Origin: Sphingobium sp. KCTC 72723
Lineage (GTDB): Bacteria > Pseudomonadota > Alphaproteobacteria > Sphingomonadales > Sphingomonadaceae
Length of the DNA stretch: 64,000 bases
Direction: 5' to 3'
Assembly (NCBI RefSeq): GCF_014280435.1
Contig: NZ_CP060388.1
Location: 2,741,501 to 2,805,500, forward strand
Positions within the stretch are counted from its first letter, which is position 1; each line of letters begins with the position of its first letter. The notes beneath the pieces were generated by a model that saw only the letters and a program-made list of their open reading frames with translations, had not been told where the DNA came from and made no database searches. This document shows positions 51,045 through 59,522 of the stretch, in pieces. The position numbers and the translations under genes are program-made.

Positions 51045-51396
51045 TTCCATCTCCCTAAATACTTGTTTTAATTAAATCATTGGAACGAATAAGATTATAA
51101 GAGGAATTGGGATCAAAAGCTTCTTTTTTAGAGCGGTCATGCTAACTGGGGGCTTCCTATCGACCACACTACGCTGCCAAAAGCGGGGCTACGAGTTTCT
51201 TAAAATTGTAAAGGAAAGCTTCCTTCATTGCACCCAACACCCTCTCTCTGAAAGCAGCCTTTACGACGCTAAATACGTGCGACTTTGCATCGAGCGCGGC
51301 CAAACGCCATGCTGTCGAGAGCGACGATGGTTTTTGGACCCACACCTCGGAAGCTCCCATCCATATTAATCTTTTATAAACTTCATACTTTGAATT
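51045..51396. promoter_or_regulatory. Receptor promoter region; otherwise gene-free
   Basis: No gene is supported. On the - strand a perfect -10 TATAAT complements 51094-51099, 50 bp before the receptor start, without a good -35, suggesting activator dependence. The remainder is AT-rich downstream flank of the isomerase gene. Confidence 0.4.
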
Positions 51397-51984
51397 TTAA
51401 TCAAGAAGATAACTTTCAAGAAAATCGAGGCGATCGTTGCCCCAGAATATCTGATCATCGACAAACATCATCGGCGCGCCGAATACGCCTCGCTGGTAGG
51501 CTTGCGTACGGGCCTTGCGGTATTCGCCCCGGCCCACGGGTGAAGCGACGAATTCGCACAATGCATCTGCGTCCAATCCAACGTCTTCGGCACAGCCGCG
51601 CAACTCATTCCGATCGCGCGGATCAATCCCGATCCCCCAGATTCGGTGGAACGCGGCACTAACAAATGCTTCCGCCCGGCCTTGGCTGCGGGCATAAAGC
51701 GCTGCACAGTTCCAATCCGAACAGGCGAAGCTCGCGGGAAACGTCAAAGGTACCCCGTACTTGACCGCCCAGCGCTCCAAATCGGCCATCAGGACCTTTA
51801 TCTTGGGAACAACTTCGCGGTTGGACGGGCCATAGTTTCCGGCAGCAATCTTCGCCTCCGGAATGTCGATCGGCCAATATTCGATCAGGCAGCCGGTCCT
51901 GCGGGCCAAATCAGGCAGTTTCGCCTGCGCGAGGTAGCTGAACGGACTGATGAAATCGAAATAGAAATCGATCTTTTTGGTCAT
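51397..51984 (-). CDS. 2-hydroxychromene-2-carboxylate isomerase (NahD-like, DsbA/kappa-GST fold)
   Basis: 195 residues, start overlapping the upstream oxygenase stop (ATGA). The N-terminal 'KKIDFYFDFISPFSYLAQAKLP' with active-site Ser, and the C-terminal 'QRGVFGAPMMFVDDQIFWGNDRLDFLESYL', are diagnostic of HCCA isomerases, which use glutathione to interconvert the ring-cleavage product of 1,2-dihydroxynaphthalene. Co-transcription with a BphC/NahC-type extradiol dioxygenase supports a bicyclic or side-chain-bearing catechol as substrate. The next step, a NahE-type hydratase-aldolase, is not in the window. Confidence 0.85.
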   Translation of the reverse strand: MTKKIDFYFDFISPFSYLAQAKLPDLARRTGCLIEYWPIDIPEAKIAAGNYGPSNREVVPKIKVLMADLERWAVKYGVPLTFPASFACSDWNCAALYARSQGRAEAFVSAAFHRIWGIGIDPRDRNELRGCAEDVGLDADALCEFVASPVGRGEYRKARTQAYQRGVFGAPMMFVDDQIFWGNDRLDFLESYLLD

Positions 51985-53243
51985 GACGCGGCTCCGTAAC
52001 CCACTAGCTTTTCGTAGTTTTCCCAGAATCCAACGATTGAGCCCTCGGTGACCAGGTGATCTGCATCGTCCGCACGGCCTCCGCCCATGGCGATGTAAGA
52101 TTCTGCTTCCATTTCGCCAATGACGGCCCTTTGGACGATTTCGACAGCTTCACCATCTTCCATGGAGATCAGCCCGGCCGGACCGATCAGGTTGGTTTGC
52201 TTTTGCCGGATAGCCTGCATCTCGGCATCATCATCAGCGTAGCCGAAATGGGTCCAGACAAGCTCGAAGCCGTCGGTGCCCTTGGTTAGTATCTGCCGCA
52301 CCGCCAGGGTGTTCTGAATCTGCTGGAGCACCAGATTGGGGAACACTGCGAGGATAACGAGGGTTATGCCATCATCGAATTCCTGCCGACCTTTAAGGAG
52401 CGACATGTCCTGCAGCTTGAAATCGGTGTTAAAGGTGCGAGAATCCCCATAGGCCTGCTTATCCGCGGCATCGTCGTTGCTGGCAGCGATCGAGTAAAGC
52501 AGCGAATGACGCTTGTTCGCGTCCATCACGCTTTTGCCCGTCTGTGTCGATCGGTATAATCCGAATGTGTTGTGGAACAGGTGGAGTAGGCTTGCGTGAT
52601 ATGGGTCGCGCGTGTTTTCGGCGTAGAGCTTCCAGTTGCCATGCACATGCTGGCGCTGGTCGCCCAGCACCTTGATTGGCTTGCACATGATGCGCTCGAT
52701 GTGCTCGATCACGATCGGCCCCAAAAAGTCACGCAGCGGTTCAACGGTTTCAGAGAAACTGGCGAAAACCAGACCGCCAATGCTTTCCGCACGGAGCTTT
52801 CTCAGGCCGTGTTGCTTCATGTCGAAGTCACCGGGCATGCCGCCCTGACCCTTGAGGCCACGCCGGAATGGGACTCCGATCAGATTGCCTTCCAGATCAT
52901 AGGCCCACTGATGGTATACGCATTCCAGATTTGGGCGGTTGCCGCGCACTTCGCGGCAAACCAGTGCACCGCGGTGCGCGCAACGATTGACCACGGCATG
53001 CACTTTACCGTCACTGGCACGGGTCACTATGACCGGAGTCTCGCCCACGAAGGTTGATTTGAAGTCTCCCGGTTCGGGCACTTCCGCTTCCAGGGCAACG
53101 AAAGACCATGTTTCACCCTGGAAGATATTCTCTTGCTCTCGCCGATAATATTCCGGATCGGTGAATACGCGATACGGTACACGGCACCCGGCAACGTCCG
53201 ATGCATCCGAATCTTGACTACCCTTAAGCACTGTTTCTGGCAT
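51981..53243 (-). CDS. Ring-hydroxylating oxygenase alpha subunit (TphA2/salicylate-hydroxylase-like), leftward operon
   Basis: 420 residues from ATG 53243. Rieske [2Fe-2S] site C-x-H…C-x2-H in 'NRCAHRGA' and 'CVYHQWAY'; mononuclear iron site in 'ENTRDPYHASLLHLF' (bridging Asp and two His) plus a distal Asp near the C-terminus ('LISMEDGEAVE'). Segments such as 'GVPFRRGLKGQGGMPGDFD' and 'VLQQIQNTLAVRQIL' match terephthalate 1,2-dioxygenase, anthranilate AndAc and sphingomonad salicylate 1-hydroxylase subunits, as I remember them. Probable substrates are aromatic carboxylates. Its own beta subunit and ferredoxin are upstream; no reductase is present. Confidence 0.88.
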   Translation of the reverse strand: MPETVLKGSQDSDASDVAGCRVPYRVFTDPEYYRREQENIFQGETWSFVALEAEVPEPGDFKSTFVGETPVIVTRASDGKVHAVVNRCAHRGALVCREVRGNRPNLECVYHQWAYDLEGNLIGVPFRRGLKGQGGMPGDFDMKQHGLRKLRAESIGGLVFASFSETVEPLRDFLGPIVIEHIERIMCKPIKVLGDQRQHVHGNWKLYAENTRDPYHASLLHLFHNTFGLYRSTQTGKSVMDANKRHSLLYSIAASNDDAADKQAYGDSRTFNTDFKLQDMSLLKGRQEFDDGITLVILAVFPNLVLQQIQNTLAVRQILTKGTDGFELVWTHFGYADDDAEMQAIRQKQTNLIGPAGLISMEDGEAVEIVQRAVIGEMEAESYIAMGGGRADDADHLVTEGSIVGFWENYEKLVGYGAAS

Positions 53244-53264
53244 AAGTAAAATCTCACAATCGGC

Positions 53265-53753
53265 TTATATTGGACGTACCATCATTGTATCTATGACATT
53301 CGTGTCAAATACAGCGACTTTCGATGTAAAGAGCGGTTTCTCTCCGCTACAGTCGATTTCATCGATATATTTGCCGGAATTGTATATTTCCGTACGACCG
53401 TCCGCTCGAGTCATGAATACGGTGTAATTTGTTTGAGCCGTGATCTTTAATTCGTGTTCTGACACGATGCGAGTAGGCCCAAGAATATGACGATAGCTGT
53501 GCACCGGAAAGATATTTGCTTTGCGCAAGGATACGATGCGGTCGACCAGCATGCCTTTGCTATCGCAGAATATCGCCGAGACGGTCAGATTGCGGTCATG
53601 GTTCTCGCGCGCGATAACCTTGTAAATGCAGTCGTCCGCGAACAGCTCTGGCCATTCCTCAAGTCGATCATCATCTATCCACTCGGCATGGATGGCGTTG
53701 ATTTCGGTTGCAAGATACTGCAAGCGAAGGCGCTCGGAAATGTTCGGATGCAT
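53265..53753 (-). CDS. Ring-hydroxylating oxygenase beta subunit, leftward operon
   Basis: 162 residues from ATG 53753, one base after the ferredoxin stop; the longer in-frame extension overlaps the ferredoxin gene and is rejected. SnoaL-like beta-subunit pattern: 'EINAIHAEWIDDDRLEEWPELFADDCIYKVIARENHDRN', 'FCDSKGMLVDRIVSLRKANIFPVHSYRHILGP' and 'YNSGKYIDEI'. Closely parallels the beta subunit at 59519 motif by motif, so the two TphA2-like oxygenases are paralogues. Somewhat AT-richer than neighbours. Confidence 0.88.
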   Translation of the reverse strand: MHPNISERLRLQYLATEINAIHAEWIDDDRLEEWPELFADDCIYKVIARENHDRNLTVSAIFCDSKGMLVDRIVSLRKANIFPVHSYRHILGPTRIVSEHELKITAQTNYTVFMTRADGRTEIYNSGKYIDEIDCSGEKPLFTSKVAVFDTNVIDTMMVRPI

Positions 53754-53754
53754 C

Positions 53755-54081
53755 TCAGGCCACTCCTTCCAGTTGATCGATGCAGACCCACCCGTCTTCG
53801 ATCCTGACGGGGTAAGTCTTGATCGCAACCTGGCAAGGAAAGGCCTTCGCCGCCCCAGTGGCGATATCGAACGATCCACCATGAAATGGGCATTCGATGA
53901 TGCCGCCATCTTGGTACCCATCAGTCAGCATTGCGTTTCCATGGGTGCACATGTTGTTGGTCACGAAGATATCACCATCGACGTTGTAGACAGCCAGCGC
54001 GGGCAGTTGCTCCAGAAACACTCCGACCGGTTCGCCATCCTTGACGTCAGCAACCGGGCAAAGACGTACCTTACTTGTCAT
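53755..54081 (-). CDS. Rieske-type ferredoxin
   Basis: 108 residues from ATG 54081. One Rieske cluster: C-x-H in 'NNMCTHGNAML' and C-x2-H in 'IECPFHGGSFD', with the usual 'CPVADVKDGEPVGVFLE' N-terminus and a C-terminal 'YPVRIEDGWVCID'. It is a soluble electron carrier between an unlinked reductase and the oxygenase. As the only ferredoxin in the window it may serve several of the three oxygenases. Located 53 bp after the extradiol dioxygenase gene. Confidence 0.9.
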   Translation of the reverse strand: MTSKVRLCPVADVKDGEPVGVFLEQLPALAVYNVDGDIFVTNNMCTHGNAMLTDGYQDGGIIECPFHGGSFDIATGAAKAFPCQVAIKTYPVRIEDGWVCIDQLEGVA

Positions 54082-54134
54082 CGTGCTTCGTAATCCTTTG
54101 ATGTATTTGATATAGCAGCCAGTCTGGAGGCGGC

Positions 54135-55034
54135 TTACTGGAGAGGAACATCCATGCCGTACCCCTGGGCCTCATTGCCGTGACCGAAAATGTCGCGGGT
54201 GTAGAATTCCTGCTGGGCAGGCGCCTTACGAGCACCCCAACCAAATTCCCACAGCCAGCCAGAAGGGTTGGCGCAGTAGAAGGTGAGGGCCAAATCGTTG
54301 GCATGCTTGCCGAGCTGAAGCGCGACATCAATCTGACGCTCGCGCACGATGTCGTGGGCGAGCCCGAGGTCGTCCAGTTCGGTATATTCAAACATCAGAT
54401 GGTTAATGCGCTTTTCCATCGGGCCGAGGCCGAAGGCGACCGAGTGCTGCCGTTCATTGCAATGCATGAAGTACGGCATGGCCACCATGCCGTTGGGCAG
54501 ATGCAACTGGTATTCAACCGATCCGCGCAGCCCCAACAGGCGGTAAAACGCGGCTGCGGCTTCGACATCGTCTTGGCGCAGGATGCAGTGACCGATCCCC
54601 TCCGACCCGGTGACGAATTTGCCGAACATGGGGCGTCCGGGATGGAAAGGCTTGTGGGCATCCACTTGCGGGCCGTAGAAGATTTCGGTGGGGTTTCCAC
54701 CGGGATCGGTCAACTTGGCCAGGCCGAGCACGCGGCGCTCGCGGGCTTCGGCATCGCTCGCCACAGTCACTGCTATCCCGGCGTTGGTCAGCTTTTCAAC
54801 CATTGCCTCGAACTCGGTCGGATCACCAAGCCGCCAGCCCATGTAGGCGAGATCGTCAGTGTCGCCTTTGATAAGTGCTATGCGATGATGCCACAGATCC
54901 ATCCGGAGATAGATGCGATCACTCTCACCTTCGTCGACGACTTCCATTCCGGCAACCTCTGCTGCGTAGGCTCGCCACGCATCGAGATCTGTCACTGACA
55001 TGCCGAGATATCCAAGTTCGCTGACCGATGACAT
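54135..55034 (-). CDS. Type I extradiol dioxygenase, BphC/NahC-like
   Basis: 299 residues from ATG 55034 (GGGAGA upstream; a longer frame to 55415 crosses the divergent promoter and is rejected). Two VOC modules; iron ligands are the His in 'GIGHCILRQDD', the second His in 'KRINHLMFEYTELDD' and the Glu in 'GWLWEFGWG'; catalytic His in 'RQHSVAFGLG' and 'GKHANDLALTFY'. The N-terminal 'LGYLGMSVTDLDAWRAYA' is typical of 2,3-dihydroxybiphenyl and 1,2-dihydroxynaphthalene dioxygenases. First gene of the leftward operon. Distinct from the XylE-type enzyme at 61697. Confidence 0.88.
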   Translation of the reverse strand: MSSVSELGYLGMSVTDLDAWRAYAAEVAGMEVVDEGESDRIYLRMDLWHHRIALIKGDTDDLAYMGWRLGDPTEFEAMVEKLTNAGIAVTVASDAEARERRVLGLAKLTDPGGNPTEIFYGPQVDAHKPFHPGRPMFGKFVTGSEGIGHCILRQDDVEAAAAFYRLLGLRGSVEYQLHLPNGMVAMPYFMHCNERQHSVAFGLGPMEKRINHLMFEYTELDDLGLAHDIVRERQIDVALQLGKHANDLALTFYCANPSGWLWEFGWGARKAPAQQEFYTRDIFGHGNEAQGYGMDVPLQ

Positions 55035-55335
55035 TGACTGCTCTCCCAAAATTGCCGCCTTTTTTGGCGCTGTGTCCAGCATGCTCGACGACGCTAAACA
55101 TGCGGCTTCGGCACCTAATCTGGAAAATCTATTAGGCGAATGTTTCGCTGGGTGCAATACGTTGCACTGAATAATTTTTAGCGGTAGGATAGCGGCCTGG
55201 CATTGGCTGGTTGATTCGCCGACAGGTGATTGGCGAACTGGTAACTGTTCAGCGACCGGCATTTGCAATGGCGCCGGGGCCAAGTGATCGCAGAAGCGAC
55301 GTCGGGTCAAAAGGACGATGCGGGAGAGACAGGTA
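55035..55335. promoter_or_regulatory. Divergent control region with two inverted repeats
   Basis: The 301 bp separating the leftward and rightward operons. It contains GTGCAATACGTTGCAC (55152-55167; perfect 6-bp arms, 4-bp centre) and TTCGCC-N11-GGCGAA (55215-55237; perfect arms). Both have the form of dimeric regulator sites. No gene fits here. Confidence 0.55.
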
Positions 55336-56748
55336 ATGAACGCGAAAGAACGATTGGTTGGGCGTATCGCCAACCTGCAGGTCCTGCGGGGACGGCTCCA
55401 ATCCTGGTTGGCCAAGGATGAAACGCGCGGCGTCTATAAAGTAGATCGTGCAGCTTTTACCGACCCCGAGATTTTCGAGCTTGAGCTTAAGTATGTCTTC
55501 GAACGCAACTGGGTGTTCGTTTCGCATGAAAGTCAGGTCGCTAAGCCCAACGATTTTATCACAACCAAAATTGGCAGAGTGCCTGTCATTATAACCCGTG
55601 ATAAGACGGGGGTGCTTCGCGGAATGGTGAATGCTTGCGCGCATCGGGGCGCGCGCGTCTGCCGTGAAAAGGCCGGAAATAAAAAGAATTTCATGTGCCC
55701 GTTCCATGGATGGACCTATTCATCGGCAGGCGATTTGCTTGATGTGACGGAAGAGGCGGCTGGTGGCTACGCGCCTGGATTCGACAAGGCTGATCTTGGT
55801 CTGCCGCAAATTGCGCGCCTTGAAAGCTATCGCGGCTTCATCTTCGCCAGCCTTTCCGACGACGTCTTGCCGCTTGAGGATTATCTTGCAGGGTCGAAAA
55901 AGTTCATCGATCTGCTGGTCGATCAATCCAAGACCGGAGAGCTTGAGGTAATCCCTGGCGCGACCCGATATCGTTATCGGGGCAACTGGAAGTTGCAGGT
56001 TGAAAACGGTCTGGACGGATACCACGTCAGCACTGTGCATGCGAACTACTTCATGACCGTTCAAAGGCGTGTGCTGGGCGTATCTAAGAACGATACGAAA
56101 GCTATCGATTTGGCCAATTACAATCGACAGGATGGTGGGTCATTCTCTTTCGAGAATGGTCATGCAGTCCTGTGGATGGACTACGCCAACTTCATTGACC
56201 GGCCGAACTTTGAAATTCTTGACTGGCTGACTGCCAATCACGGAGAGGAGAAGTCGTTGTGGATGAACAAGCGGATCCGCAATCTCCAACTTTTCCCCAA
56301 TGTGTTCTTGATGGACCAGAGCAGTAGCCAGATCAGAATCATTCACCCGATTTCGGTCGATGAAACGGAAGTCACGACCTATTGCATCGCGCCTGTTGGT
56401 GAGAGTGCTGAGGCCCGGGCCTTGCGGCTTCGGCAGTATGAAGACTTCTTCAACGCCAGCGGCATGGCGACGCCCGATGACCTGACCGAGTTCAACAACT
56501 GCCAGGCCGGTTTCGCTGCCGGTGAAGGCCGGATGAACGACATGTCGCGTGGCGCCACAAGGTGGGAGAAGGACGCTGGACATTTTGGTGCAGGCTTGGG
56601 TGTGGACGCCGTCCTCAGCAGTCCCTCCGTGGCTGACGAAGGCCTTTATGTCGCGATCCATGATGAGTGGGTGAACCGTATGAATTCGGCGATCGATCGC
56701 GAAGGCGCTGAACTGATGGCGTTTGGGGACAAGGAGCCGGTTTTGTGA
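55336..56748 (+). CDS. Benzoate 1,2-dioxygenase-like oxygenase alpha subunit
   Basis: 470 residues from ATG 55336 (GGGAGA upstream; 55318 is also in frame). Rieske ligands in 'NACAHRGARVC' and 'FMCPFHGWTY'; mononuclear iron site in 'VENGLDGYHVSTVHANY'. The length, 'RNWVFVSHESQVAKPNDF', 'YAPGFDKADLGLPQIARLESYRGFIFASL' and the C-terminal 'GLYVAIHDEWVNRMN' fit the BenA/XylX/AntA/2-halobenzoate family. It would make a 1,2-cis-diol carboxylate. Its beta subunit overlaps by 4 bp. The usual reductase (BenC) and SDR dehydrogenase (BenD) are absent; a PdxA-family enzyme follows instead. Confidence 0.88.
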   Translation: MNAKERLVGRIANLQVLRGRLQSWLAKDETRGVYKVDRAAFTDPEIFELELKYVFERNWVFVSHESQVAKPNDFITTKIGRVPVIITRDKTGVLRGMVNACAHRGARVCREKAGNKKNFMCPFHGWTYSSAGDLLDVTEEAAGGYAPGFDKADLGLPQIARLESYRGFIFASLSDDVLPLEDYLAGSKKFIDLLVDQSKTGELEVIPGATRYRYRGNWKLQVENGLDGYHVSTVHANYFMTVQRRVLGVSKNDTKAIDLANYNRQDGGSFSFENGHAVLWMDYANFIDRPNFEILDWLTANHGEEKSLWMNKRIRNLQLFPNVFLMDQSSSQIRIIHPISVDETEVTTYCIAPVGESAEARALRLRQYEDFFNASGMATPDDLTEFNNCQAGFAAGEGRMNDMSRGATRWEKDAGHFGAGLGVDAVLSSPSVADEGLYVAIHDEWVNRMNSAIDREGAELMAFGDKEPVL

Positions 56749-57239
56749 ATGACGTCGATGCAAAATGGCTGTCGGTGTTGCGCTTCCTTGGGCGAGAAGC
56801 CCAGGCGCTGGACGAGAAGGACTGGGATTCCTGGTTGTCGCTCTACGACGAGGAGGCTGAATATTGGGTGCCTGCCTGGGATGATAGTGAACGCCTGACC
56901 GCCGATCCGAAGCGTGAAATCTCGCTGATCTATTATCATAACCGGGGCGGGCTGGAAGATCGGGTGTTTCGCATCCGGACCGGTCGGTCTTCATCCAGTA
57001 CGCCTGCTCCACGGACGCAGCATATGTTCACGCTGCTGTCGGTCGAGGATACCGCTGCTGGTTTGCAGGTGCGAACCTCATGGACCGTCACTTCGGTGCT
57101 TGAGGGAGATGTCACCGTTTACAGCGGATCCGCGCACTACGACCTTGCGCCAGCAGGAAATTCCTTTGTGATCAAACGCAAGAAGACGATCGTGATCAAC
57201 GACGTCGCAAGGACGATGCTCGATGTCTACAGTATCTGA
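56745..57239 (+). CDS. Benzoate 1,2-dioxygenase-like oxygenase beta subunit
   Basis: 164 residues from GTG 56745, overlapping the alpha stop (GTGA). BenB/XylY pattern: 'LRFLGREAQALDEKDWDSWLSLYDEEAEYWVPAWDD', 'ISLIYYHNRGGLEDRVFRIRTGRSSSSTPAPRTQHMF' and a C-terminal 'KKTIVINDVARTMLDVYSI'. It is structural, completing the alpha3beta3 oxygenase with the preceding subunit. The next gene starts within its last 17 bases. Confidence 0.88.
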   Translation: MNDVDAKWLSVLRFLGREAQALDEKDWDSWLSLYDEEAEYWVPAWDDSERLTADPKREISLIYYHNRGGLEDRVFRIRTGRSSSSTPAPRTQHMFTLLSVEDTAAGLQVRTSWTVTSVLEGDVTVYSGSAHYDLAPAGNSFVIKRKKTIVINDVARTMLDVYSI

Positions 57240-58245
57240 CCGGCCAATGGGTTCGCTTGGCGCACGGCCGGTCGTTGGAACGCTGATCGGCGACCCTGCC
57301 GGGATCGGTCCGCAGGTTGCGGTCAAGGCGCTTGCGAGCGGGCAGGTTCACGAGGTGTCGGTCCCGGTTCTGGTCGGGTCGTCTGCCGCCGTCGAACGGG
57401 CCATCGACATGACTGGGGTCAAAGCGCGCGTGCGTGCCATGAAGTCGCTCGAGACGCCCAGTGACGATCCGGGCGTGATTGACGTGATCGACACGGGTGC
57501 CTTGCTTGCCGGGGTTCTGCCGCTGGGCGAAGACACTGAGGCGGCGGGGCACGCGACGGCGCAATGGCTTGATGAGCTTGATGCGCTGGCGCGAGACGGA
57601 TCCTTTGCGGCGACGATCATGGGACCGATCAGTAGCGGTTCGCTGAAGATGGCCGGCAAGCTGGACAAGGTTATCAGCCCCACGCCCGGCGAAAGCTATC
57701 TCGTTTTGCTGACCGGCCCCTTGCGGGTTGCGCATCTGACTGATCATATGTCCTTGCGTCAGGTGATCGATGTCATTTCCGCTGATCTGGTGGCCAAGGC
57801 CATCGGTCAGGTGAATGATGCCATGCGGTCCTGGGGAATTGCCAAGCCGCGTATTGCGGTTGCCGGGCTCAATCCGCACGCCATGGGCGATGAGGAGCGG
57901 CTGGCCATCGCACCGGGTGTCGAGCGGGCCAAGGCCATGGGGATTGCCGTCGAAGGACCGGTCGCGCCGGATTCAGTCTTTCGCCAGTGCATCGAGGGCC
58001 GTTACGACATGGTTCTCGCGATGTTCCACGATCAGGGCCATATTGCGGTCAAGACCTGGGGATTTTCGGGCAACTGCGTAATCATAATGGGGCCGCCCTA
58101 TCTCCACATGTCGGTCGCCCATGGCACCGCCTACGACATTGTCGGTTCAGGCAAGGCGGACGCGGCGATGATGCTCAGCGCGATGCGCACCTGTGGGCGG
58201 CTCGCATCTGGGCAGGGATTTGAACGTGAAGGAGAGATGGAATGA
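57223..58245 (+). CDS. PdxA/TphB-family cis-dihydrodiol carboxylate dehydrogenase
   Basis: 340 residues from ATG 57223 (AAGGA 9 bp upstream), overlapping the beta subunit stop. PdxA fold motifs: 'GTLIGDPAGIGPQV', 'MGPISSGSLKMAGK', metal-binding 'LTDHMSLRQV' and 'MFHDQGHIAVK', 'HGTAYDIVGSGKAD'. In catabolic clusters this family (TphB) oxidatively decarboxylates the terephthalate cis-dihydrodiol. Here it lies between a BenAB-like and a TphA2A3-like pair, so it may handle the product of either. Vitamin B6 synthesis is unlikely in this context. Confidence 0.85.
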   Translation: MSTVSDRPMGSLGARPVVGTLIGDPAGIGPQVAVKALASGQVHEVSVPVLVGSSAAVERAIDMTGVKARVRAMKSLETPSDDPGVIDVIDTGALLAGVLPLGEDTEAAGHATAQWLDELDALARDGSFAATIMGPISSGSLKMAGKLDKVISPTPGESYLVLLTGPLRVAHLTDHMSLRQVIDVISADLVAKAIGQVNDAMRSWGIAKPRIAVAGLNPHAMGDEERLAIAPGVERAKAMGIAVEGPVAPDSVFRQCIEGRYDMVLAMFHDQGHIAVKTWGFSGNCVIIMGPPYLHMSVAHGTAYDIVGSGKADAAMMLSAMRTCGRLASGQGFEREGEME

Positions 58246-59522
58246 ACACTCAAGCACGGGTTGAGGCCCAGCGATCAATCCCCACGGCGATCGACTATAA
58301 GGTCTATCACGACCCCGAAATCTTCGCTGCGGAACAGAGCAACGTCTTCAAAGGGCGCACCTGGTGTTACCTTGGACTAGAAGCCGAAATTGCCAATGCA
58401 GGCGATTTTCGGACGAGCCATGTCGGTGAAACACCAGTGGTCCTGGTGCGCGGTCAGGACGGCAAGATTTTCGCCTGGGTCAACCGCTGCGCACACAAGG
58501 GGGCAACCGTGTGCCGCTCGCTGCGCGGTAACCAGGCCGATGGCGCTTTCGTCTGCGTCTATCACCAGTGGGCTTACGATTCCGAAGGAACGCTGGTTGG
58601 CGTGCCGTTCCGGCGCGGCATGAAGGGCGTCGGCGGCTATGACAAGGATTTCGATCCGGCCAATCACTCGCTCGAGAAGCTGCGGGTTGAGAGCTACAAG
58701 GGCATGGTTTTCGGCACGTTTTCGTCCGAGATAGAGCCGCTCGAAGATTTTCTAGGCCCCGTGATGCGCAAATATATCGACCGGGTTTTTCATCGCCCGA
58801 TCAAGGTTTTGGGCTACGCGCGTCAGTATATGTCTGGCAACTGGAAGCTCTATTCCGAAAACAGCCGTGATAGCTATCACGGAGCCTTGCTACATCTTTT
58901 CTACCCGACCTTCGGCATTTACCGCCAAAGCCAGGACAGCGCGGGGGAACTTACCGAGCAGGGCTTCCATAACGTCTTTACCGTGTCCAAGCCCAAGGGC
59001 GACATCGATTACACGTCGTTCGGCGACGAAGCCAATCGGGAGATGCAAGGAGCTACGAAATTGCAGGATGAAAGACTGTTGCAATTCCGGCCCGAAATTG
59101 ACGACGATGTGGGGCTGCACATCCAGTCGCTGTTCCCCAACGTGGTGTTGCAGCAAATCCAGAACACGCTGGCGACCCGTCAGATCGTGACGCTTGGCCC
59201 TGACAAGACAGAGCTGGTCTGGACTTACTTTGGCTATGCCGACGATGATGAGGAAACAACGCGGCACCGCCTGCGCAACCTGAATCTTGTTGGGCCCTCC
59301 GGGCTGATATCGATGGAGGACGGCGAAGCGGTCGAGCTTTGCCAGCAGGGTACCATCGGGGCGGAAGGCAAGTTTAATTTCATCGAAATGGGTGGCGACG
59401 ATGTGCGCGAATATTACGCGCCGATGGGCATGGATGAGAACGCCGTGCGTGGATTCTGGAAAGGGTATCTGGAATTGATGGGTGATGCCTTGTCGGCCTC
59501 GACAGTGGGGGTGCCAGCATGA
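58242..59522 (+). CDS. Ring-hydroxylating oxygenase alpha subunit (TphA2/salicylate-hydroxylase-like), rightward operon
   Basis: 426 residues from ATG 58242 (GGAGAG upstream; ATGA overlap with the dehydrogenase stop). Rieske ligands in 'NRCAHKGATVC' and 'CVYHQWAY'; iron site in 'ENSRDSYHGALLHLF'. 'DPEIFAAEQSNVFKGRTWCYLGLEAEI', 'GVPFRRGMKGVGGYD' and 'VLQQIQNTLATRQIV' parallel the leftward paralogue and TphA2, as remembered. Candidate substrates are terephthalate-, salicylate- or anthranilate-like carboxylates. The adjacent PdxA/TphB enzyme favours a cis-diol carboxylate product; downstream catechol cleavage favours a salicylate-type product. Confidence 0.88.
   Translation: MNTQARVEAQRSIPTAIDYKVYHDPEIFAAEQSNVFKGRTWCYLGLEAEIANAGDFRTSHVGETPVVLVRGQDGKIFAWVNRCAHKGATVCRSLRGNQADGAFVCVYHQWAYDSEGTLVGVPFRRGMKGVGGYDKDFDPANHSLEKLRVESYKGMVFGTFSSEIEPLEDFLGPVMRKYIDRVFHRPIKVLGYARQYMSGNWKLYSENSRDSYHGALLHLFYPTFGIYRQSQDSAGELTEQGFHNVFTVSKPKGDIDYTSFGDEANREMQGATKLQDERLLQFRPEIDDDVGLHIQSLFPNVVLQQIQNTLATRQIVTLGPDKTELVWTYFGYADDDEETTRHRLRNLNLVGPSGLISMEDGEAVELCQQGTIGAEGKFNFIEMGGDDVREYYAPMGMDENAVRGFWKGYLELMGDALSASTVGVPA

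Noticed and set aside
55038..55415. N-terminal extension of the extradiol dioxygenase across the divergent region
   Set aside because: It would overlap the opposite operon's first gene and contains no VOC-like sequence; ATG 55034 has a good ribosome-binding site.
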